From assembly GCA_025558095.1 (NCBI GenBank), contig JAIVFI010000010.1, positions 744,001 to 808,000 of the forward strand: DNA of 64,000 nt, given 5' to 3'. Position 1 is the first letter of the stretch, and each line of letters opens with the position of its first letter. The notes under the pieces were generated by a model. It saw only the letters and a list, made by a program, of their open reading frames with translations, searched no databases and was not told the origin of the DNA. Both the position numbers and the translations under genes were made by a program. Below are positions 1 through 10,600 of the stretch, piece by piece. The stretch comes from Hyaloraphidium curvatum. Its lineage: Eukaryota; Monoblepharomycota; Hyaloraphidiomycetes; Hyaloraphidiales; Hyaloraphidiaceae.

Positions 1-504
1 CTAACGGCCCTCTGGCGGCATCGCTTCTCACTGGTGCAGTCGGGTTGGCCCATGATCCTCTTTGTCGCCCTGCCCTGGACTCTCTACGGCATCGCCAGCG
101 TCGCCGTCGGCAACTGCCTCCCCGCCTTCGTGCTCATTGGCCTGAGCCTCATCGCCGTCAATGTCGTCGCGGACCTCGTCAACTTCGCCTCGGGAAACGC
201 GCAGATCGGCTCCGTCCTGGAGCTGTACCGCGCCGCCTCCTTCGAGATCCGCCGGCTCGTCGCCCGCGCGCGGGAACCAGGCTCCCTTGCCTCCGACCGC
301 GCCGTTTTGCGCGCCGAGGCCGCGGACAGGCTGCTCGAGTCGTGCCTGGCCGCGGAAAGGTTCGAGGCCAAACTGTTCGGCGCCGCGGTCGATACCGCCG
401 GGGTGAGGAGGTTCGCGGCGGGGCTGGTGACCGTCGCGCTGGGGTTCTACTCCGTGCTCAGGGGGAGCGGGGTGGTGCTGACCATGGACAACTACTGCCG
501 GTGA
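1..504 (+). CDS. Family A membrane protein, 3' part only (cut by window edge)
   Basis: The frame is open from base 1 and ends with TGA at 502-504, giving the last 167 residues of a larger protein. It has two or three hydrophobic stretches (residues 18-55 and 135-155). It aligns end to end with the C-terminal third of the gene at 27972-29636: a Trp-Arg pair followed by a Phe-Ser-Leu-hydrophobic stretch, then a helix pair, a polar region and a last membrane segment followed by a short tail with a Cys. I do not recognise the family and give it no function. The 5' part lies outside the window. An ATG at 52 is in frame but is probably internal, because the homology runs upstream of it to base 1. 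Confidence 0.6.
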   Translation, partial: LTALWRHRFSLVQSGWPMILFVALPWTLYGIASVAVGNCLPAFVLIGLSLIAVNVVADLVNFASGNAQIGSVLELYRAASFEIRRLVARAREPGSLASDRAVLRAEAADRLLESCLAAERFEAKLFGAAVDTAGVRRFAAGLVTVALGFYSVLRGSGVVLTMDNYCR

Positions 505-1116
505 ATGTAAACGGGAGCGTCCCATTTTTCGGCACCCTGGTCTCCTCGAGGAGGGTGATGGACAGCAGCAGCAGAATGCATCCTGCGAGTTGCGCCCTCC
601 ACCGCTTCGTGTTGGCCCCTGGACTCATCCTGTACCCAGCCGCTGGCTCCATACACCTCACCGGGAGGGCGCGGCCGCCATGGTCCCGTCCTGAAGCAAT
701 CCCGATCCCGAAATTGATCCACCTGCAACTTCCCGCATCCGGCACCTACCGCCGCTACGCGCTGCTGCGGGTAGTGGGGCCGTAGGCGAGGGACGAGCCG
801 TAGGACCATCCCTCTCTACCCGCACTACCCGCAGCTGCTGCCGCACTCGCTCGCCCGTGGCTATACGACACACTTCCCAGCACGGCTGCTGCTGCCCGTC
901 GGTTACGAGACTCAGCTGTCCCCAAACTCTCCCGCACCAGCAAAGATCGCCTAGCTACAGCTCCGCCCCCCCAGAGTCGAAAGCATTAGACTTTCCGTTC
1001 CGTCGCATGGAGCGAAAACATCGTTTGAGCCGAAAGTGTGGTTAATTGACGGCGGAAGAGGCGAGCACGGACTGGCTGCACACGCACGCTTCCATCGAGG
1101 ACTTCGACGAAGCTAG

Positions 1117-2305
1117 GAACAGGCCGAACATGACACGGTCGGGCTTGCCCCGGCGGAGTGGCTCGTGCTTTTCCCCGCCCCGCCGGCTGAGCCCCGGAGT
1201 GCCACGTGGATCCTTGCGCCCGACGAGCGGCTGGCGGATCCCGCCGCGGCGGCGCGGGCCGCGTCGCCGCTGACGCGCGCGGCGCTGCTCGCCGGGCTGT
1301 GCGGGCGGCCGCTCCTGCGCGGCATTGTGTTGCTGCAGTTCGCGGCCGCGCCGCTGGGCGCCCACTCGCGGGCCCGCGCCGCCGCGTTCGCCGCGGGCTC
1401 GGCCGCGCTCGTCGGCCCCGTGTGGGCGCTGAACGACGGGCGCTTCGCGCGGCGGCAGCTCGTCGGGGGCTCCGCCGCCGTCGCCGCGTTCCTCGCCATC
1501 CTGGTCGGCACCGTGGCCGCCACCGGCAGCTGGCGGGGCCGCTTCGCAACGGCCGCGCCCGGGCAGCCGCCGGCAGACGTGAGCTCGCACGCGCTGGCGT
1601 CGCTGGTGCGGTGGAGGCAGCTGGTGGATATGGCCCCCGATCGCGCCGCGAAGCCCGAGTCGCAGGGGGAGGCGGGCGTCGGATCCGGGGTGCCGCACAG
1701 GAGCGTGCTGCTCGACCACGAGCCCAACGACCCCTTCTGCCCGTGCCCGGCTGACGGGTGTGCGGGCCGTCTGGTTGCTTCCGTCGGTTACGTCAAGCTC
1801 CTGGACGGGACCCTGAGGATGTTGGCGGCCGCGATCGGGACCTTTTACGTGCAGCAGTGGACGGCTTTCGTCACCTTCGGACCGGCCTTCTGGACCACGT
1901 GGTGGTGCGTCGTCCTGGGGCTGCTAGTGAAGTGGGTCCCCGGCTCCCGATTGCTCGCCCGCTTCCCGCTCAGCATACCGTTTCCCCGCAGTCGCCGGAA
2001 GCTGGTGGTGGTTCTTCCCCAACACGTGGTCCCGCTTCACGACGCAGCTCCCCCTGCTCCGGCTCGACCTCCGCCTCCAGCACCGGGCCATGTCCCGCGC
2101 CCTCCGTTGCCTGCTGCGGCGGTACCGCGCCGGCCTGATGGGAGCCGCCGCCGGGCCCCCGCCGGCCGCGGCGCAGGACGAGCTGTACGTTCAGCTCCAC
2201 GCGCTCCTAACCGCGGCGTGGCAAAGCCGCATGTCCTCGCTCTATACATACGCCCGACGTCATTCGATGGAGGGGCATTCCGAGTTCATCACCGCTGCTC
2301 ATTAG
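1117..2305 (+). pseudogene. Family A membrane protein, incomplete copy
   Basis: The frame is open from just after an in-frame TAG (1114-1116) to about 1995, then shifts to a second frame that ends at TAG 2303-2305. The product resembles the first two thirds of the 27972 gene: an N-terminal Glu-Trp-Leu motif, two membrane segments, the shared motif RWRQL, a Cys-Pro-Cys/Cys-x-Gly-Arg motif, more membrane segments, and an Arg-Tyr-Arg-Ala segment followed by Leu-x-x-x-Trp. A GT-AG intron of about 60-75 nt near 1925-2000 could join the two frames, but no start codon fits upstream and the last membrane segment seen in the other copies is missing. It is either a degenerate copy or a gene whose first exon I cannot find. 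Its stop codon interlocks with that of the convergent methyltransferase gene. Confidence 0.5.
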
Positions 2306-3282
2306 CCCGCCGCCTCGCCCTGCTCCGTCACAACCACCTCCCCGTCCGGCCGCACCAGGACAAAGAACGCGCTCTGGACGTACCCCGGCCCCTCCGCCAA
2401 CCCCTTCAACGCCTCCCCCCGCGCCCCCTTCACCCGTTCCCACACGTCCGCCGCCGAGTGGAGGTACCGCGCGCAACCCCCGCACCGCGCCAGGGTTTCG
2501 AAGACCAGCGCGCCCTCTGCGGACGGCCGCCGCTCGCGGGGGGGTTCGGGGTCCGCGGGTTCCAGGAGGTCGTGCATGGACGCCAGCGCGGCGCGGCCGG
2601 GGGCCAGCATGCGCGCGGCGGGGAGCACGATTTTGGATAGGTAGGTGCGGATGCAGGGCTCGTCGTGGCACGTGTCGACGTGGAGGTAGTCCGGCGGCTG
2701 GACGAGGGCGGCCGGTGCGGTCGAGGCGAGGTCGCCGAGGTGCAGGCGGAAGCGGGCGAGGTATCTCGAGCGCAGGTCGGGGGGCAGGCAGGGGTGGAGG
2801 AACGCTGTGGTGTTGAACACGTCCAGGCCGACGACCTCGGCGCCGTCCAGGGCGCCGGCGGCGTCCAGCGCGGCGAGGATGTACAGCGTCGAATGGCCCA
2901 GCGCGGGCGACACCTCGAGCACGCGTCTGGGGCGGTGCGCGCGCACGCGGAGGTACAGCAGCTCCGACTCTGCGGCGCCGGTGAGGCACGGCGCGAGGTG
3001 CGGCAGGCCGGATTGCTTGAGCAGCGGCGCCAGGCACGCGCAGTACTCGGACGAGAGGGCGCGCACGCGGCGGAGGTCGGCGGCGTGGCGGCGATAGGCG
3101 GCGGTGTACGCGGCGGCGGGATCGGCCCACTCCGCGTCGGGGGATGCCCAAACGGGGTCGCGGTCCGCCGGGCCGGGCGCCGACCGCCATAGCAGCGCAC
3201 CCATTACGAGCAGCGCCGCCACAGCCGCCGCGTAGCCGTGCAGGAGCGACATCGCGAGGGGCGTGTGGGCCGGGAGGAACAC
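2302..3282 (-). CDS. Membrane-anchored class I SAM-dependent methyltransferase
   Basis: A single-exon gene of 326 residues. An N-terminal hydrophobic segment (about residues 10-30) looks like a signal anchor. The rest has a Rossmann methyltransferase core: motif I as VLEVSPALGHST near residue 121, an acidic strand-2 end (VVGLDVF), and a post-motif Asp-Thr-Cys-His-Asp segment. This pattern is typical of the Methyltransf_24/O-methyltransferase-like group, which often modifies sugars or small molecules. The substrate cannot be read from the sequence. The gene is divergent from the glycosyltransferase at 3664, with a 380 nt shared upstream region, so the two may act together on a surface glycan in the secretory pathway; that link is inference. 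The ATG at 3280-3282 precedes the anchor; a second ATG ten codons on is also possible. Confidence 0.7.
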   Translation of the reverse strand: MFLPAHTPLAMSLLHGYAAAVAALLVMGALLWRSAPGPADRDPVWASPDAEWADPAAAYTAAYRRHAADLRRVRALSSEYCACLAPLLKQSGLPHLAPCLTGAAESELLYLRVRAHRPRRVLEVSPALGHSTLYILAALDAAGALDGAEVVGLDVFNTTAFLHPCLPPDLRSRYLARFRLHLGDLASTAPAALVQPPDYLHVDTCHDEPCIRTYLSKIVLPAARMLAPGRAALASMHDLLEPADPEPPRERRPSAEGALVFETLARCGGCARYLHSAADVWERVKGARGEALKGLAEGPGYVQSAFFVLVRPDGEVVVTEQGEAAG

Positions 3283-3663
3283 TTAAATGGGGTCTGCGAG
3301 GAGGAGACTCGCAGGAACAACGGGACAGGGACGGGACCTCGAATGTCTCGAACGCATCCCGGCACCCCACGATACGGAGTGCTCTTCCCGGTCGTGGCGA
3401 GCCGTCGCCGGCCCCCGATCGCACGGATGCCTCGCCCGGCATAGCGACGCCCGCGGCTCCGCACAGAGATCGCGATAGGAGCCCGCGTCGCGAGAGCATC
3501 CTACGAGCGGGAGCCGGCCGAGATCAAGCCAGAGAGCGCTTTCAGAAGCCGCGTGAAACGCCGGCAGAGCGCTCCATTAGTGTATACTGAGGAGCCCGAC
3601 CGAAGCCGTCCCTCATTTACCAGCCCGGCCCACCGAGTTATTGGCCCGCCGTCCGCCGCCGCA
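3283..3663. promoter_or_regulatory. Divergent intergenic region, methyltransferase/glycosyltransferase
   Basis: This 381 bp stretch separates the two divergent starts. The glycosyltransferase frame is open upstream to 3553 but only with a GTG start; the ATG at 3664 sits directly before the membrane anchor. I see no recognisable box or RNA gene. Confidence 0.3.
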
Positions 3664-5790
3664 ATGCGGGTGTGGATCGCCCTCGCGGCGCTGCTCGTGG
3701 GGATCGTTTCGTACCTCACGCCGCCGCCGCCGGCGCAATGCCCGGCGTACGCGTGCGTGGCGTGCCCCGCGCCGACGCCGTGCCCGCCGGCGGCCTGCCC
3801 GCCGGCCAGCTGCCCGCCGCCCCCTCCCCCTCCGCCGCCGGCGGCGCCCGCACGGCGCGTGGTTTTCGTTTCGGGCGAGCCGGGGCCCGCGTCGGCCGCC
3901 GGCAACGCCCACCGCGTGGTGCGCGCAGCCGCCGCCGTGAAGCTGGCCGGTTGGGAGGCGGCCGCCGTCCCCATAACGGACCTCGAATCCGAAAAAGCCC
4001 GCGGGAACGCATTCGCCGGCGCCGCAGTGGTCGTCGTGTGGCGCGCGCCGTGGGGCCCGCTGCTCGAATCGGTCTACGGCGCCGCCAGGGCCGCGGGGGC
4101 AAAGGTCGCCTACGACCTGGACGACATGATGCTCGACCCGGCCCTGGCCGACCCGAAGTTCATCGACGCCGTGCGGTTCCACGACGCCGCCGGCATCAGG
4201 GATCTCTACTCGAGGGTCAGGGACGCGGCGCTGCGCGCGGATTTCTGCCTCGCCCCGACCCGCCCTCTGGCCGAGGCGTTCGCCGTGCACGCCAAGCCGG
4301 CCTACCTGGTCCCCAACGGCTACACCGCAAAAGGCCTCGCGCTCGCGGAGCGCCTTCATGCCCGCGGGTGCGGCTCCCGCGACGGCCGGCGCCGGATCGG
4401 CTACGCCAGCGGCACCCTGACGCACCAGGCCGACCTGCGCGAGGCGCTCCCCGCGCTCGTACGCCTGATGGGGGAGCGGGATGATCTGCGGCTCGTGTTC
4501 TTCAGGGGCGGGATCGACCTCGCCGAGTTCCCGGACCTGGAGCCGTACCGCGAGAGGATCGAGCTCCGCGACCCCGTGCCCGTGGGCCGCACCATCGAAG
4601 AGGTCTGCCGGTTCGACGTCAACATCGTGCCGCTGCAGATCAACCCCTTCACGGACGCCAAATCGGAGCTCAAGTTCCACGAGGCCGCGCTGCTCCGCAT
4701 CCCCACGGCGGCCAGCCCCACCGCGCCCCATCAGGAGTCGATCGAACACGGCGTGAACGGCGTGCTCTGTGCCAACGCAACGGCATGGTACGCCAGGCTG
4801 TCGGGGCTGCTGGACGACCGGGAGCTGGCGGCGGAGCTGGGCCAGAGGGCGTACGAGTCCGCGCTGTGGCGCTTCTCCCCCGAGCGCCGCGGCAGACTGT
4901 ATGCCCTCGCGTTCAAACACGCGCTGGCCGAGGAGCACGAGGCGGCGATGGTCTGGCCGGCCTACGCGGCCGAGATCGGCACGGGGCCGGGATATTTCCA
5001 CGAGCTGCCCGAAGACTACCACGCCGTCTTCGACAGCGAGGATGGCAAGCCGCCGCCGGACGGGACCGCCGAGGTGGCGGTGATCCTGGCGAGCTACAAC
5101 CAGGCCGGCTTCCTCAACGAATCCCTCGCCTCGATCCTGGCCCAGCGCGACCTCGCTTCGATCGAGGTGATCGCCGTGGACGACCTCTCCCCCGACGCCT
5201 CGGCGGGCATCATCGCGGCCTGGATGCGCCTCCACGCCCCGCGCTTCCGCCGCGCCATCCTCCTGCGCCCCAAGCGCAACGCCGGCCTCGCCGCCTCCCG
5301 CAACGCCGCGCTCACCATGGCCCGCGCCCCGTTCGCCATGATCCTCGACGCCGACAACCACCTCCTCCCGGACTGCATCCACCGCCTCCTCGCCGCCCTG
5401 AAGCCGACCGACGCCGCGTTCGCCTTCCCCGTCCTCCAGCAGTTCGGCGACGCCAAGAACAGGATGGGCGCGCTCCTTTTCTCCCCCGCCGTCCTCGCCG
5501 GCGGGAACCAGATCGACGCCATGGTGCTCCTCCGCCGCTCCGCGTGGGCCGCAGCGGGGGGGTACCGCCAGTTCCACGGGTGGGAGGACTACCGCATGTG
5601 GCTCGCCATGTCCGAAAAGGGGATGTACGGGATCCGGTTGGGGGGCGAGCCGGCGGCGGGGTACAGGGTGAGGCTGAGGGGGAGCATGAGCGCGGAGGAC
5701 AGCAGTCCGAACAGGAGGGGGATGAACGGGGTGCTGAGGCAGGAGAGGAGGTGGTTGTACATGGGGAAGTTTTTGAGGGGGGGGCAGTAG
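3664..5790 (+). CDS. Two-domain glycosyltransferase (GT4-like plus GT2) with N-terminal anchor
   Basis: A single exon of 708 residues. A membrane anchor (residues 3-20) is followed by a linker of repeated Cys-Pro/Pro-Ala units and nine prolines. Residues 60-430 resemble GT-B sugar transferases of the GT1/GT4 type, with the segment YDLDDMMLDP and a C-terminal lobe containing SELKFHEAALLRIPTAAS, where GT-B enzymes usually bind the nucleotide sugar. Residues 455-690 form a GT-A (GT2) domain: VAVILASYNQAGFLNESL, VDDLSPD and the DxD-like ILDADNHLLPD. Such tandem GT4-GT2 proteins are common in bacterial O-antigen or capsule loci, and the lack of introns among intron-rich neighbours fits acquisition by transfer; this is inference. 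The likely site is the Golgi or ER lumen. Confidence 0.75.
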   Translation: MRVWIALAALLVGIVSYLTPPPPAQCPAYACVACPAPTPCPPAACPPASCPPPPPPPPPAAPARRVVFVSGEPGPASAAGNAHRVVRAAAAVKLAGWEAAAVPITDLESEKARGNAFAGAAVVVVWRAPWGPLLESVYGAARAAGAKVAYDLDDMMLDPALADPKFIDAVRFHDAAGIRDLYSRVRDAALRADFCLAPTRPLAEAFAVHAKPAYLVPNGYTAKGLALAERLHARGCGSRDGRRRIGYASGTLTHQADLREALPALVRLMGERDDLRLVFFRGGIDLAEFPDLEPYRERIELRDPVPVGRTIEEVCRFDVNIVPLQINPFTDAKSELKFHEAALLRIPTAASPTAPHQESIEHGVNGVLCANATAWYARLSGLLDDRELAAELGQRAYESALWRFSPERRGRLYALAFKHALAEEHEAAMVWPAYAAEIGTGPGYFHELPEDYHAVFDSEDGKPPPDGTAEVAVILASYNQAGFLNESLASILAQRDLASIEVIAVDDLSPDASAGIIAAWMRLHAPRFRRAILLRPKRNAGLAASRNAALTMARAPFAMILDADNHLLPDCIHRLLAALKPTDAAFAFPVLQQFGDAKNRMGALLFSPAVLAGGNQIDAMVLLRRSAWAAAGGYRQFHGWEDYRMWLAMSEKGMYGIRLGGEPAAGYRVRLRGSMSAEDSSPNRRGMNGVLRQERRWLYMGKFLRGGQ

Positions 5791-6015
5791 GGGCGGACTT
5801 GGCTGGGGGGTGGTGTGAGAGGCGTCCCGACCGGCGCGGCTGTATCCGGACGTATCGACGGAATCCGGGCCATCCGATGTCAGAGGTGCTATCCACGGAA
5901 TCCGGGCTAGGATCCGTATTCGCCAAATCTGGTCGTCCAACGTGTGGAGGCGGCGGGTCCCGCCATGGTTCCGCCGAAGTCTCCATCGCTGCACGTACCC
6001 GGCGACCGAATCGCC

Positions 6016-6315
6016 ATGGCGTCTGCACCGTCGGACGCGCCCTTCACGCGGGAGGAATGGTTCGCGATTTTGCCCGAGGCCACCGCGGATCCGCCGGACC
6101 TGTTTCCTTCTGTCGACGACAGGCGACGGGCCAGGAGAGGGCGCGAAGGAACCCCCGCCCGCGACGGTTCCGATCGACGAGGCGGTGGCCGCGACGGCGC
6201 ACTTTTCGCCGCTGCTGGCGTCCATGGCGCGCGGCTTGGCCTGGTTGGAGAAGCCGTCCGACTTGGCAGAGGGCACACGCAAGGTGCCGAACAACGTGCA
6301 TTCGAACGGCGAGAC
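6016..6315 (+). pseudogene. Probable N-terminal remnant of family A
   Basis: From an ATG at 6016 the frame reads a short peptide with the motif FTREEWFAILPE, which resembles the N-terminal FTLSEAEWLALLPD of the full-length gene at 27972. After about 30 codons the similarity moves to another frame (about 6140-6290), which contains DEAVAATAHFSPLLASMARGL, comparable to the next segment of the copy at 1117. No intron phase joins the frames and the downstream membrane segments are absent. I read it as a decayed 5' fragment. The match is short, so this call is weak. Confidence 0.3.
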
Positions 6316-6532
6316 CCCGTTCGGATTTGTCATTGCCTGCCCCGACGATGCCCCGCAGCAGCCGGTAAAAGTCGCTGCCGGCTGCCGGTGTGTTTGGGAT
6401 GCATTCGCAAGGTCGTTCCGCGGTTGTTCCGCGGGTCCTTCCGCGGTCCCCCCGGGTTCAAAACTCCGGGGCCCGCATGCTCGCAACGGGACAAGCGGCA
6501 AATAATCGCAGAGAACATCATCGGGCGCAAAG

Positions 6533-7224
6533 ATGAACATCAACGTCGGCGACGTTATCCCTTTCGAAGCTGTCGAGACCGTCAACGGGAAGACCGTCAG
6601 CCTCCGCGGCGGCGAGGGGCTCGTGCACTTCTACCTCGGCCGGTTCAGCGGCTGCCCCGCATGGTGAGCCCACGCCTCTCCGCGGCGTGTGCCCGCTGAC
6701 CGGGCTCAACGCAGCAACTTCCTCTACAAGCAGTACTACAACCAGCGCGCCGACTTTGAAGCGGCCGGCGTGACCAACGTCTTCGTCATCCACTCTGAAG
6801 CCAAGACCATCCTTGCCGTACGTGTGCCCTCCCTTCGCTGTCGTGCGCCTGCTCACCCCCGCGCCAGAACCAGGGCGACAAGTTTGGCTGGGCGAAGGAA
6901 GTCAACTTCGTGGCCGACCCGTCGCGCAAGCTGTACCGCAAGCTCGGCGCCGAGATGACGCTCTCGGCGCTTGCCACGACGTACATGGCCACGGTCGTGC
7001 GCAACGCGTTCGGGCAGTTCAGGGTGGAAGACGAGGGGGTCGGCGAGGGGCGCACGCAGCGCCCCTTGGAGCTGCTGATCGACGCAGCGACGGGCAAGGT
7101 GCTGGCAAAGTACTACGGGGCGAAGCTGAACGATGCCTGGGTGCCGAAGCGGTTGATCGAGATCGTGGAGGAGTACAGGGCAAAAGGGAGCGTGCAGAAC
7201 GGGGACGGCGAGGCGTTCCGGTAG
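6533..7224 (+). CDS. AhpC/TSA-like (peroxiredoxin-fold) thiol protein
   Basis: Three exons: 6533-6663, 6715-6817 and 6868-7224 (introns of 51 and 50 nt). The spliced product has a thioredoxin-fold start (VGDVIPFEAVETVNGKTVSL), then a Cys-Pro-Ala-Cys active-site motif whose second cysteine codon is formed across intron 1. After it come a helix, VFVIHSEAKTIL and the segment DPSRKLYRKLGAE, which is typical of AhpC-TSA_2 peroxiredoxin-like proteins. It probably reduces peroxides or disulfides in the cytosol. A conserved-looking RPLELLIDAATGKVLAKYYG follows in the C-terminal half. About 197 residues is normal for the group. The two-cysteine motif differs from the single peroxidatic Cys of classical 2-Cys peroxiredoxins. 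Confidence 0.75.
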
Positions 7225-7659
7225 CGGATCAGCACAAGCTTCCATAGATTGTTATCATGATGTTCGCCAGCCGACCTCCGAGGCCCTGTCCGAGCTGGCA
7301 GTGCGTCCGGAGCCGCTTCCTCAGCGCGAGGGCCTCCCGCAGCCCCTACTTCCCACCGAAAAACTCCGAGCTCAGGTGGTCCAGCAGACGGGAACGTCGT
7401 TCCCGGGCTTCAGCTTCCCGTCCATGATCGCCAGGCATGCCGCCTTGTGTGCGTGGTTGCCTTCTTCTGGCACTCCTTCCCCACCTCTGGAAGACCGGCA
7501 CCGGGAGCACCGCGAGAGGCCGGGATTGGGACAGATGGACATGCCGCACGGCACCCGCACCGCGTCTCTGACGCTCAGCGACATCCTCGATCGAAGGAGA
7601 TCGAAGGCCGAAGTGTGTAATGAGGAGCTAGCAATCCCACCGTACACTTAGAAATCCCC
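7225..7659. other. Spacer; possible 3' flank of the retroelement
   Basis: These 435 bp lie between the thiol protein and the stop of the reverse-transcriptase gene on the minus strand. A 116-codon plus-strand frame (7301-7651) has no recognisable motif and I do not call it. If the element keeps a 3' UTR it lies here. I see no poly(A)/poly(T) tract and no target-site duplication. Confidence 0.3.
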
Positions 7660-10600
7660 CTACGCCCCAAGAATCAGCTCCTCATCTACATTCAAACCAA
7701 AAGCGACCGGCGCGGGGGCCGGAGCGTTGACAGCGGCGGCTTCGGTGCACAGCTGAAGCCAGTGTTGGAGTTGGGCCGCGACGCCAAGAGCCCAGGCCAC
7801 CGCGATCCGTTCGCGGAAGCGCCGCACAAAACGAGAGTAAAGGCCATCGAGGTCCACGGGCTGCCCATCGCGGCCGACGATCCCGGGATACTGGATGCGC
7901 CCCATCTCCGAGGAGAAGCGCGAGAAAGTGGCAGAGACAGCGCTGTACGAATCAAAAGCAAGCACGATCAGAGGGTAGAAGTTGGCGTTGAAGACGAAAC
8001 GGGAGTAGTCCTTCCTGGCGGCCTCGACCCGCCGTTCGACTGCGTGGCCCGGGACCGAGAAGACCAGGCCCGTGTGCAAATGGGCCATAGAGGTGAGGGT
8101 CTTGATCTCGAGCAACCACCGTTTCCGGGTTTCGCGGTGCGTGATGAGAATGTCGCCAAGGCGGCCAGCATCCGCAGGCGTGGGCGGGGTGACAGTCTCG
8201 TAGCCATGCGCAAGGAGGTTTGGCGGCATGGGGTGCACGCGGAGGAGCGGGATGGAGCGAAGCGCCGCGCGGATGGCCGCGCAAATGTCGTCGTGACCAG
8301 GACTGAAGAGATCCCGGCCATAGCAGCCCGAGAACGCGTGCTCCCCCGTCAGCGACATGGCCGATCGCTTGCAGCCCCGCCGGCAGGGCAAGGAAAGACC
8401 AGGGTAGTCGGCCTCGTGCAGGAGCGGGAGGCAAAGCCGGAAGCGTACAAGTAAGCGGAAAAAGTTGTTGCGAATGTGGTTGGCAAGCAGCGCGGGAGAG
8501 GCAGTCAGGAAAGCCGACAGGCCGTCCTGCGCCTGGACGAGCCGCTTGCGGCGCTCCAGACCAGCGGAAGTGTCGGGTTGCAAGGCAATCAGAGCCGCGA
8601 GGCGGCGCTGGTCCTCGAGACGCGTAAGGTCGCTCTGCAGGCCGTGCCAGACCGGCTGAGCGAAGAAACTGGCGTCCGCAGGGAGCGTACGGCGGGCGGG
8701 CGCGGCGCCCACCGGTTGCCCAGCACGCGCAGCCTCGGCGTACGCTGCGGCCGTGTCATCCTCGACACGCTCAAAGGCGGGGCGGAGGGCCTCGATGACG
8801 GGAACCAGTTCCCGCACGTGCTCCACGCCCACACCCCGGGCCGAGGTTCGAAGACCAAGCATGGCGTCCAAGGGGCCCGCCGTGAGGTTGAGTGAAGACA
8901 GGTAAGCCGCCGAGGCCACCTTCTCCGATGACAGAAGCCCCATCCCCGAGTAGTGCAGACCCAAGAATACCTGCTCCCGCACAGTCCGACCCTCCACCGA
9001 CAGCGGATCCAGATCCTCGGCCCGATCTCCCAGCAAGCGCAAGAAGGTGGTGAAAAGCGCGTTGTCAAGACGTCGAGCAAAGGGTTGGGTAACCGAGGGG
9101 GGGAGAATGCGGAGCCAAAACGAGAAGAGCTGGGTCACACAGAGACGGAGGAGGGAGTACAGGCCCTGGAGGGAGGGGATGTCGGCCGGCATGGCGTAGC
9201 CGAGCGCGGCGCGCTCGATTTCATCGAGAAGAGCGGCAATGGAGTCGATCTTGGCCGCGAGGAACGACTCCACATAGGCAGGGGTGCCGACCGGGGCACC
9301 TACCACCTTGAGGCCGCACGAGCGAGCGAAGTCAGGCGAGCCCGGGGCCGACGCCGTGGCATGCACCTCGGGGTCGGCCTCGTGAGGCGGGAAGCCAGCG
9401 ACGCGGATGTTGTGGGCCGCACCGGCCGCGCGCACCCGCTCCAGCACGGCCGGGTTCGTCGAGAGCGAAAGCAGGTAGCTCTTGTCCGGGCGGTGGGTCA
9501 TGCCGAGGGAAGAAAGGCCGTCACGCACCTCTCCCAGGACGGCCATGACCGAGTCCAGCGGCCCGACCACGGTGAGGTCGTCGAGGTACCCAAGGATGAG
9601 GCAGTCGGGGTGCCCAGAGCGGATGGGCCGCAGCATGCGGCTCATGGCGCAGGAGAAGATGGCAGACGACAGCGGGTCGCCCTGGATGTTGCCCTCGTAC
9701 ATGGTGATCCGGAAAAGGAGCTCCGCCGAGCGCCGGTCGCGGAAGTAGGCGTGGGAAGGGCGCGAGTAAACGAGGTTGTAGTACGGGATAAGCTGAGGCA
9801 CCTGGCGGACCACCTCGCGCGCGAAGAGGCGGCGCAGCGTATTGAAGGCGTTCCTAGAGTCGACCTTCATGACGACGTGGTCGGGGAAGGCCGCCAGCCA
9901 CGCGTTCACCGCGTGGGCGGTCGCCTCCGCGCCCCCGTCCACCCCGTGACCCAGGTCCTCCTGCTGTTGGAGCTTCCTCAGAAGAGCCTTGTGCCGCACG
10001 GCCAGGTACGAGCCCGCGAGCCGCGTGATGCCCTCCATAATGCCAATCGGCCGGAGCCCCCCCTCCGGCTTGAGCAGAGGGACGAGGATTTGATCCGTGA
10101 GGAGCGGCCGGAGCATGGGGGTGTCGAGTCGGCCAGTGCACACGCCATGCACCATGGCCGCCAGCGGGCGGAGCTTCCGCCGCGTCGCGTCGTTCTCGCA
10201 GTTGTGCACGATGAAAAGTTTGGCCATGCTGAAACCCGACATGCCGGCCCCCACGCCGTCCTTCTTCCGGCGCAACCGGGCCCAGATGTCCTCCAGGAAA
10301 GCCGCGTCCGTGTAGGCAGGGCAGGGCGCGGGCGCGTTGGGGGGCAGAGACAGCCGACACAGCGGCTCTCCCTCCCGCGGCCCCGGGTACAGCTCCTCCA
10401 GTTCCGCCTGAAGCGTGGGCGTGAAGCCAGCCGGAACGGCCTCCCCCGAGAGGGCCGCGGACGCAGCACCAGGAGCGCCCTTCAAGGCGGCAAGCACGAT
10501 GGACTTGAAGAGCTGGTAGTTGAGCGGCCGCAGCCCGTCCCGCCGCGCGCCCCGGTTGACCTGACGGGCGGCGAAGTAGTTCTGCTCGTACATGTAGTCC

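Noticed and set aside
2306-2640. Continuation of the 491-codon plus-strand frame past the family A copy
   Set aside because: The part after about 1995 is antisense to the methyltransferase and loses family A similarity; the real continuation is in another frame.
6440-6480. TpsiC-arm-like sequence (GGGTTCAAAACTCCGG)
   Set aside because: The stem does not pair properly and no D or anticodon arm fits upstream, so no tRNA is called.
3613-6585. 990-codon minus-strand open frame
   Set aside because: It lies opposite the glycosyltransferase and is a frame mirror produced by high GC codon use; the translation is Arg/Gly/Pro-rich without motifs.
7231-7260. Short similarity between this spacer and 35340-35370 (GCTTCCATAG...ATCAT)
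   Set aside because: Only about ten bases match without interruption; not enough to propose a repeat or transposon end.
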